A DNA stretch of 24,910 bases, from positions 1 to 24,910 of the forward strand of contig NW_025955487.1 in the NCBI RefSeq assembly GCF_022376445.1, read 5' to 3'. A program made the translations under genes and the position numbers. The stretch is from Fomitopsis serialis. Its lineage: Eukaryota > Basidiomycota > Agaricomycetes > Polyporales > Fomitopsidaceae. Positions 8,523-16,464 of this stretch are shown in pieces. The notes beneath the pieces are model-generated. The model was not told where the DNA came from, made no database searches, and saw nothing but the letters and a program-made list of their open reading frames with translations. Position 1 is the stretch's first letter; the number at the start of each line of letters is the position of its first letter.

Positions 8523-9466
8523 GAGGGGAAGGGAGCGGGGCCTCGAGTGGCCGCCGCCTATCTCACGCTACCACCAGTACATCGCGTGAAGAGGTACTGG
8601 TCTCGGATCCTGCAGTGACACGGACGCCAAGCATCGAGCTTGACGTACGGGCCTCACGTCGAACATCAAGGCAGGTACTACCTGTACCACGAGTGTCGAG
8701 CGATCGACTCGACGTGCAGCATACTAGTGATCATCGCAGCCACGACATCACCTTGGAAGCCAGTACCTCGCGCCGCGAAGTACTGGGATTGAACCGAGTA
8801 CCGACTGCACGGGGTCACCCAGTGACTGTCGATGTGAGTCAATGGCCCATGGATAAGGCGTCGCGCGAGGAGTGCTTCACACTCCTTGCAGACCAACTCG
8901 ACTTCGACCTCGATGAGGCTGATTTTGCGGCGAGTGTTGGCGAGTGGGACATTTGGGCTCACTGCAAGAGGTCAGCACTTAGCTGTGGGCATGCAATCGA
9001 GGAGATGTCCCCGCGACTGGGGACATATTCTTGTGCAGCTCGTCGAGCATGGGACCACTTCCAGAGGGAGTTGGAAGTGGTTCCTCTCGAGTTCGATCCT
9101 CTGCTGGTTGCACCATTACCTATGGAGATGGTGCGATATTGGGCCTACAACAAGCTGGGATGGCTTGTTGTACCACCTCGCAGTCAACCTCAGGATGACT
9201 CCGACTGGTACAACTCCTCTGATGAGGAGCCTCGTACCACAACTCGTGAGGATTACTCTGACCATGTTGAGTCAGAGTCTCTCTCCGAGTCCGAGCATCA
9301 TAGCTCGTGGGATTCTTCGAATCCAGGTTCTGAGGGGGCAAACTCAGTAGTAGTCTCTGACTACTACGAGCAGTCCGAGATGGAGGATACCTACAGTTCT
9401 TCTGCACTATCTGCTGAAGATGAGGGTAACTCCGAAGATGCAGACTATTACTCGGAGTCCGAGTAG
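8523..9466 (+). CDS. C-terminal element ORF with acidic tail
   Basis: The frame is open from 8291 to the stop at 9464-9466 and overlaps the preceding ORF by about 230 bases; the preceding frame ends at 8522, so continuation through a one-base shift is likely. About residues 190-310 form a compact, hydrophobic, Trp-rich region (EWDIWAHCKRSALSCGHAIE; ELEVVPLEFDPLLVAPLPME; KLGWLVVPP) that could be a folded domain. The last 80 residues are strongly acidic and Ser/Tyr-rich, ending YYSESE. No nuclease, protease or polymerase motif. Possibly the C-terminal half of one large structural protein together with the ORFs upstream. Confidence 0.5.
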
Positions 9467-9684
9467 TAGTCTACATGCTGGTTGCACAACTCTGTCGAGT
9501 TGTGTATGACAATGGTGAACGGTCGTGTCTGCTCACTGACATGAAGTAGTTTGTCGCTGTCTACAGTTCAACATCATCTTTGTCTTGCCAATTGCTACCA
9601 CCGTTGGGTGGTTGCATGTACTATTCCTTTCTTTCCTTTTTCTCTCTGTTTCTCTGGTTATCGCTGGGACCCGTGGTCGTGTCC

Positions 9685-9695
9685 AGTGGGGAGAG
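9685..9695 (+). promoter_or_regulatory. Polypurine tract for plus-strand priming
   Basis: AGTGGGGAGAG lies immediately against the 3' LTR start (TGTAAC at 9696). Apart from one T it is all purine, and it is in the position where plus-strand DNA synthesis of LTR elements is primed. Confidence 0.75.
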
Positions 9696-9898
9696 TGTAA
9701 CGGATATTCCCGTTACAGTATATCTTACATTACATATTTGTCCTTGTTTGCTCCAGGACTCGTATGGCGCGCCGGCACACCTACGAGTCCTCAGCCTTTT
9801 ACCTCGTCACCGCCTTTGTATGCACTCTGTAGACAGTACCTCTTGAATAGAGACTGGGTGCAGCGCATACGAGGCACGACGAGTGAGGCACCATTACA
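9696..9898 (+). repeat. 3' LTR
   Basis: 203 bp, identical to the 5' LTR except A at 9777 and A at 9890, where the 5' copy has G in a CpG. The two hairpins are intact; the longer has its arms at 9755-9764 and 9782-9791. Confidence 0.95.
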
Positions 9899-9903
9899 AA
9901 TAC
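9899..9903. repeat. Target-site duplication AATAC, right copy
   Basis: Exact repeat of 3967-3971, directly following the 3' LTR terminus CCATTACA. Confidence 0.9.
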
Positions 9904-10912
9904 ACAGGGGTGTACCTTTTTCCAAGTTGTAGACCTGTAGTGTTGTTGCATGTCATGCTCACTTGTTATACTGCAATAGAATGGGCAAGTGTGTTGCCTG
10001 AAGTAAGAACTGAAGGGTAGGTAATACAGGATAGGCAAAGATGAACAACTGACAAAAAGGGAAAACAATGTAAACAAGGCACAAAGATCATGTAAGCAAG
10101 GTATGTATTACAACTCATAACTCTGGTGGTTACACAAGTGTGTCATAACAGTACAAATAGCTACACAGACCCACAAGAACTGAGGAATGAAACTAGCAAG
10201 GTTGTATACATCCATAGATCTTACATATTTTACCAAATATGAACAGTGAGGCAATGGGCAGAGCCTTATAACATGTGCTGTTTACATATAGCAGTATCAC
10301 AGGTCAACAGTCAGCAGATGAATATACCTCAGACTCAACAACTACAAAACTGAATCACAGGAAAGATGTAGCAGCAATCATGCTGATTTCTTTTCCATCA
10401 GGATCCCTTGTCACAGGTGACTAACTAAGCATTACACAGTATTACCAGCTGTCTAATAAGGACAGCTTTAAAGTAAGTAGGATTCAGTATGGTCACATTG
10501 TTTGGTAGAGCATTCCAGCTACACCATACTGACAAACACATGGGACTGCAGTAGCCATCATTGTGCATTGAAAAGGTTAGTTGAGCTTTCTCCTAATTCT
10601 TCATTTGAGCCACAACAGCACATACACTGCAATGCACATTAGATATTTCATTTGCTTATTTGATGGCCTCAGCAATCTGTGTATTTGATTATAGCATATC
10701 AATATTGGCAAAAGCCATGTCATGCATGGTCAATGAGTCTTGAGGGAAAAATGACTGGTGACTTTACCATACTGCCACTATTGCAAAATACTCTCAAGCA
10801 AGCTTCAGAATGGTGACACCCTAAATGCTAGCATACTATGAGAGTGACACAACACTGAATACCTGGCTAGGAATTAACATTGATTACTGCCAGTGGATAA
10901 GCACTGCAGAAG

Positions 10913-11011
10913 TCCATGGGTTTCATGGGTACATGGGTCAGATTTTGGCTACCCATACCCATACCCATGCATACCCATACCCATGACCCACATGGGTTAC
11001 TCATACCCATG
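10913..11011. repeat. ACCCAT/ATGGGT hexamer cluster, right copy
   Basis: About ten ATGGGT or ACCCAT units in 100 bp: the first three in ATGGGT sense, then mostly ACCCAT, so the cluster is roughly an inverted repeat of itself. It shares ACCCACATGGGTT with the cluster at 3541-3690. These are not canonical TTAGGG telomere repeats. Confidence 0.85.
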
Positions 11012-11339
11012 CAATGCACTAGGTATCAGGCTGTGTCTGCATTGTGGCTCAGCTCGATGCACGAGTGACAGGTCGGCTCATTGTTGTCGGCTGAGCCCGT
11101 TGCTTGGTTTTGGTTGTCGTGGTCGACATGGGTTGGGGGTAGATGGGGTAGATGGATAGCGCAGAGGTTGGATGAAGCGAGTTGACTGTCGAGAGTGAGA
11201 GTATGAGAGTAAGCGAGTATGGTCCTTCGAGTTAACAAAGATGGTAGCATAAAAAGATGTAAAGGTTAAAAGTCAATCTCACCTTGTTAATGAGAATAGT
11301 GCCTTAGCTGATGTGGCACTTGTATCATCCAAGGCTATA

Positions 11340-14060
11340 AGCATCTTGCCTGAATCATTCTGAATATTGTCTGATTTTCCACTTTTCCCCGGGTCTCAAC
11401 AAGCCCCATTTGACCACAGTAACAGTCCACACCTACATCACTTACTAAGCGCCCAGATGCTGTTTGGAGGTGCATTGGTGCCAAATTTTGGGATGTGTGC
11501 ATCTCCAAACAGCATGGGAGGGATGCTGGGCTGCTCTAATTGGCTCAGCAGGTGCTTTCCTGCCCTAATCACTAATCAGGCAGGCTGCCGAGGTTTTGGG
11601 CTGAGTTTGAATCTCAGCCACAAGCCAAAAATGCGTAAAATATACAAAATATTCCTGATGATAGGTATGATGTCATAGACCCTATAGCTGGTATGACATG
11701 CCCATGATGTTCAGTGGTCATGGCACAATCCACAAAACAAAAAAAACACACATATGCCTCTGTGCACATGAATGCATTCCCTTTCACTCCCAAATTGAAT
11801 CTTTTGAAGCCTATAGACTGCCCATAGATTCTCTATGTCTCTATGACATCTGAGACCTGCCATATAGGGTAGCTGACCTGCCTCAAATGGTAACTTTCAC
11901 TCAGCTGCTCAGTCTGGGCTCAAATAATGCAGATAAAATCAGGCAATATTATGTGCAATTGGACTACTTTGTAATGCCTGTTGTGTGTAATAAATTGATC
12001 CTTCATGGAGCTCCCCCAGTCTATGACTAGTATGGCTTGCCAAAATATCCAAAACCCAAAAAAGCAGAGAAACACCTCTACCTCTGTAGACATAATTGGG
12101 TAGCATTTGATTGAGATACACTGACTGAGCTCCCACCAACTGTAATAGATATAGTAAGCTCACCTTATAGCCCTTCATTCAGAGTGTCTATGATAAATTT
12201 GAGCCCCAGAAGTGGCTCAATGAATAGCACAATGCAAAGTTCATTCACAAGTGACTACAAAAATGAACACATTGTTGGCTCTATAGCACATATCATGTCC
12301 TTTATAGACCATGCATGTAGTTCACAGAGCATGAGTGTGTCTAGCAATGCACAGTACTGCTATGAATGGGGAAATATTGTCATAACATTGATGTGTTAGT
12401 GTCCCAGCACTGAATGAATGGTTTTGGAAGTTCTCTCCACTGGTCAATATGCTTAGGCATGTCCCACAGATCTCCAAGAATATTATCCGATTTTCCTTTA
12501 CTTTTCTGAGCCCAAAACAAGTGAGTTTTGCTGCAGTAACAGTGTGCACTTACATCGCTTACTAAGCGCTCCATTGAGCGCCCGTTGCCGAAGCGGAGTC
12601 GCTGACAGGCCGGTCACTCACAAGGGATTTTGGAGCACTCCCATTGGCTGGGATGCTGACAAATGCTCCCTTTTAAAGTAATGTTCTCAATCTCAGCTCT
12701 TCATGCCGAGTTTTTTGATGGCTTCAAGCAGCACTAACTGAGCTCTTACTAGAGCCCCATTAAATGCGATAAAATCCCAAAATATTCCTTCTCCATGGGA
12801 TGCTCCTTGGATACTCATAGGTGTGTCCAGATTAGGTATCTTTGAGAGCACTGGCCATGACAAGTGATATTGAGGCATATGAGCAGATCTTGCTGTGCAT
12901 ACTTACTAGAGAGCTCCACAGGTATGAGGGGAGTCTTTGAAGCAGACATGGAAACCTGCCATATATGGTTAGCCTCTTGCCCATTTAGGAAGTTGGCTAT
13001 GGATGGCCTCTGCAGTACTGGATAAATAGCAGGAAAATCAGAAGAAAATCAAGGAGTATTATACATCCATATTGTGCTCACTATTGAGGCTCACATGTGG
13101 CAAAAAACCTATGATAGTGCAGAGTTTCCCATGCATGGCCTGATATAAGCCACTCTTTCAGTGAGTCTTTGTATATCTTGTAACCACCAGTATCACCTGG
13201 AATTGTCAGGAACTGGCAACTCCAAACAGAATCATAGGCTGCTATGTTTAGTTCAACAGTTCAACAGGCCCTGAACATGCAGGGTGCCAAACTTTGGAGC
13301 TGAGTTTGAATTCCAGCCACAAGCTCATCAGTGACACTGTATTTGCTGTGCTGTGGCCTCCCAAAAATGCAAAACCAATTGGGTATATTCCCAGTCACAT
13401 GTATGATGTTGTAGAGTCTGTACATAGTATGCCTTCCCATACATTCATATCAATGGCACCATTCACAAAGCAAAATAAAATACACATACCTCTGTACACA
13501 CACATTCTTTCACATTGTTTGTGTTTCCTCTGGTGCTTACCAATTACCTATGAATTGTGTGGATACTATGTAGTAGCTGACCTGGAAAGTTTGAATTACC
13601 TGTCTGGGCTCAGAAAATGCAGACAAAAGAGGGAAATGTTATGTAAGATGCTACCCACCTTGTACTACTTGCCATAACTAGTGATTGGCTTCTGTTTCAA
13701 CCCCTTATGTGGACCATGATCACTCAACAGTGAATACCTGCAGCACAAAAGTCCCAATCAATGCTGAAAATCCTCATATTATTCACTCTGCTTTGCATGT
13801 CCCTTGTATAATGTCATAGCCATCACAAATATGGGTTCCAGAATTTGTTCATACTGTACTGATCCTAGAAGTGACACAGAGACATTGTACTGTGCATTTA
13901 CTACTCTTACTAGAGAACTCTGTAGACTACCAGTGTCATGAGGTGAGCAATTAGACATGCAGACTTACCATACATAGTATATCCCAGCCCTTCATGATTG
14001 CTGCAGTGCTGGATAAATGGCAGAAAATAAGATGACATCAACTCTACTCCCTCATATGAA
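11340..14060. repeat. Several diverged copies of a dispersed repeat family
   Basis: Similar stretches recur with many substitutions and indels. About 11,372-11,452 matches 12,479-12,569 (both have CAGTAACAGT and CTTACTAAGCGC). About 11,600-11,785 matches 13,300-13,505, with a shorter match at 12,010-12,090 (GAGTTTGAAT, CAGCCACAAG, a CCTCTGT-ACA end). About 11,900-11,960 matches 13,590-13,645. About 12,900-13,060 matches 13,910-14,045 (CTGGATAAAT). Spacing between equivalent blocks is roughly 1.0-1.7 kb. I cannot tell what the ancestral unit was. Confidence 0.55.
11457..11515. repeat. 18-bp inverted repeat with 23-nt loop
   Basis: Arms 11,457-11,474 and 11,498-11,515 pair over 18 positions with one G.T mismatch (ATGCTGTTTGGAG...). 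The loop itself holds TTGGTGCCAA. It lies within the first copy of the diverged repeat family. Confidence 0.8.
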
Positions 14061-16300
14061 CATTTCCTGGAGCATATCTAACCTCTATGATCATATTACA
14101 GGCTAATGTATTACCAGGTCCTATTGTTATGCAATGACCCTTAGTATGTGGTGATAAAATTCTTGGCTTGTTCATATGGGCAGGGAATGATTGTACCATG
14201 TATTGATGATGTCTATGTGTGCAATGTCTTTTGTCACTTGGACTTTCATTGTTTACTAGGCAACAAGCAAGAGACCATACTATGGTGGACTTCTAGGCAA
14301 ATATCTGATTGTCCTTCTCTAGATCTCTAGTCAACAATAAGTGACTTCAGATTGCTCTCATTGGCAGCAACATTTTCCCTTACATGTTATTACAAAATGC
14401 CAGCTAGTAGGCTAACTCATGCTGGGTTCTTTGATGGTATATGGAAAGTGGTAAAATAACACTTTAGACCCAGTGTGCCATTTGAACAGCATTGTATGTA
14501 TCATGGGAAGGTCTAACAAGCAGGTATTATTACAGATGGTGCATTGTGGTAATATCTGTTGGAGTACCTGCCATGCCAAATCAACAGTAGAGAATCTGAT
14601 ATATTGAGAGGGTGGTTTAATGAGAGCAATGTTGTGGCTGATGTGTATGCATACAAAAGAAGTGTCAGCCAGCAAATGAGACTGTAAATTATCTCACAAA
14701 GGTATAAACCCTTTGTGTTCATGGGACTTATGACTGGACACCATGACCATTGAGTATGCATATTGATCCATGTGCAAGTCTTAGTGTAAGTCTGTGCTCT
14801 TCACAGACACTTTCCTATGAATATAGCAATTATACACAACACATGGCAGCTTACTTACTCAATTGGAATATTGCTCATCATGGAGCACTGAAATCAACAA
14901 TATGGATAACCAGGATACATGGAATATTTGGGTCATCAGGCAGCAACTAGATAGTGCAAATGTGAAATAATGAATTTCTTCACAAATCAATATGTGTCTA
15001 AACCAATGGGATTGCACTGCCAGCCATGGCCCTCTCCCCAGCAAGTTGTAGAATAATGCTTTGTAACCTTCAGTCATTACATGTCAGTACAGTGGACATA
15101 ACAGGAACAAGGTCTTCATAAGATATACCCAGAGAATTTTTGACTGCATCATGTGATTGTGGCTGTTGGCACTTGACACCCTCCTGAGGGGGCAAGAACA
15201 AGAAAACCCCTATCTTCTCCAAATTACGTAGACTAGTTTCCCATTGAGCACACTCAAATTGGAGATATTATGTGTATCTTATATCTGATCATGCATTTTG
15301 GCAGCCATTGTGCCTTTTCCATGTGAAGATACATTTATTCCACCTGAGTGCTCACTCTTGGCAGTAGCCAAAGCTCAGCCACAGACATGTCCAAGTTGAG
15401 TCCATTCACCACCTTGCTCATTAACTTGCTTCCTGTTTCCCTTCCACTGTGCACTGTCCAGATTGATCTACATGATAGCCATAAGTAGTACTGCAAATTG
15501 TGGTAGTAGAGTCACATGTAGTACCACTGTACTATGCACTGTGCACAAATGCAATCCTCACTGTTTTGACACCATTGAGGTGACCATTCTTACTACGTCT
15601 AGGCCTGTCAAGGGCCCAAGGCTGCTTGCCTCATTATCAAAATTCTTCTTAAAGGCCTCAGTGGGCAAAACCAATGTCAGCCAAAACACTAGCTTTCAGC
15701 TGATTTGTAAGCTGAGTGTTTTGCCACTTGCGCAACTATGAGACACCTGCATTGTGGCACACCATACTACATAATATGAACAGGCTCTATTTCTCTCCTT
15801 GCCATACATGAGTACACAGATTGTTTCTCACAGGGGATGCCTTGGGGGCTCATTGCACACTCTGGTGCTATTCAGACATTTTACTCGATTTCAATCATGT
15901 CCATACATGGTCATGTACCACTTATCACCGTGCCACATGTGACCCCACCATAGCGCCGATAGTAGTCGAGAGTGCTCTGAGTATCTTATTTGGACTTGTT
16001 ATTGCTTAAGATGAGGGACCCAATGGAGCACAGCTTCAATTAATGTCTTGATGATGGGCTGTCAGATCAGTCTACTACCATTTCAAAGTCTCATTGTTTA
16101 ATAGAATATGGCAGTTTGAGTCATGGGCATGTCTTCATGAATTACATGGTTGCATCAACAGATCTGCATCTATTTCCCACCCCACATTTTCTGTGTCATA
16201 ATTAGCAAATGGCATTGCTCTAATAACCTCTTCCCAGAAAGTTCCAATACCTAATACCCAATACCAAGGAATATCAAGAGCCTCTGTTGCAAACAGATCA

Positions 16301-16464
16301 CGCACACACAAAGCATTGCATAGCAGTACAAAACATGACCATCAGATTACTGTAGATGTGCCGAGTGCTGCCCAGAACCCATAGCAACTTAAATTATACA
16401 TGATCTCTGGACCTACTGCAACACAGAAAACACTACTTTTGTACATACAACAGTCAAGTACAGC
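16301..16464. other. Intergenic, 3' side of the CCCH gene
   Basis: Short gap between the CpG-poor block and the stop codon of the CCCH zinc-finger gene. It should contain the 3' UTR of that gene. No clear polyadenylation signal was recognised. Confidence 0.5.

Larger units (their letters stand above)
4734..9504 (+). repeat. Lattice of short perfect hairpins across the element interior
   Basis: Several dozen distinct inverted repeats, each with its own sequence. Examples (arm, loop): 4734-4753 CACCACTC, TGAG; 4852-4880 14-bp arms, 1 nt; 5258-5277 CTGGTACC, TCCC; 5421-5443 ACTTGAACG, 5 nt; 6464-6487 AGCTGAACCTC, CT; 7490-7509 CGAGTACC, TCAC; 7555-7581 CCACGACAACCA, CAT; 7947-7970 GGCGAGTACC, ATGA; 8106-8125 ACGTCTAC, CACA; 8278-8300 GCGAGAAC, 7 nt; 8318-8337 GGCACCTC, GAGT; 9005-9026 ATGTCCCC, 6 nt; 9347-9367 GTAGTAGTC, TCT; 9485-9504 CACAACTC, TGTC. 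Arms of 8 bp or more with such short loops should occur less than once by chance in 4.8 kb. The host genes to the right show no such density. Confidence 0.9.
3972..9898 (+). mobile_element. Non-autonomous LTR retroelement, palindrome-rich
   Basis: The element is complete: 203-bp LTRs at 3972-4174 and 9696-9898, 201 of 203 positions identical, a 5-bp target duplication, and a purine tract against the 3' LTR. The LTRs begin TGTAACGG and end CCATTACA, an imperfect 8-bp inverted terminus. No reverse transcriptase (no YxDD context), RNase H, integrase zinc finger or DDE pattern, aspartic protease, or CCHC knuckle is visible in any frame of the 5.5-kb interior. It should therefore depend on a related autonomous element, in the manner of a LARD. 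I could not assign it to Ty3 or Copia. No tRNA-type primer-binding site (TGG...) directly follows the 5' LTR, so priming is unresolved. The interior is CpG-rich, unlike its surroundings, which fits recent insertion. Confidence 0.92.
9904..16300. other. CpG-depleted, gene-free repeat block
   Basis: About 6.4 kb without a credible gene; open frames are short, unspliced and lack conserved motifs. CpG is nearly absent while TpG and CpA are plentiful. By direct reading there is no CpG from the LTR end to 11,053 and none from 12,769 to 15,226. The few CpGs cluster in short patches (about 11,054-11,250 and 12,553-12,625) and return gradually after 15,590. This is the footprint of long-term cytosine methylation and deamination of repeats. 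The block continues to the left of the LTR element (3554-3971). Confidence 0.85.

Noticed and set aside
4734..9504. CRISPR-like or tandem satellite array
   Set aside because: The hairpins differ in sequence from one another and spacers are not uniform; fungi do not carry CRISPR arrays.
11367..11678. 103-codon ORF in the CpG-poor block
   Set aside because: It spans the 18-bp inverted repeat and repeat-family sequence; no recognisable domain.
13294..13677. 127-codon ORF in the CpG-poor block
   Set aside because: Low-complexity translation, no splice context, and it lies over a degenerate repeat copy.
9904..16464. tRNA, rRNA or other structured RNA genes in the long non-coding block
   Set aside because: I saw no cloverleaf with a conserved GGTTCGAAT-type T loop or rRNA-like block; isolated short stems are at chance level apart from the one at 11,457-11,515.
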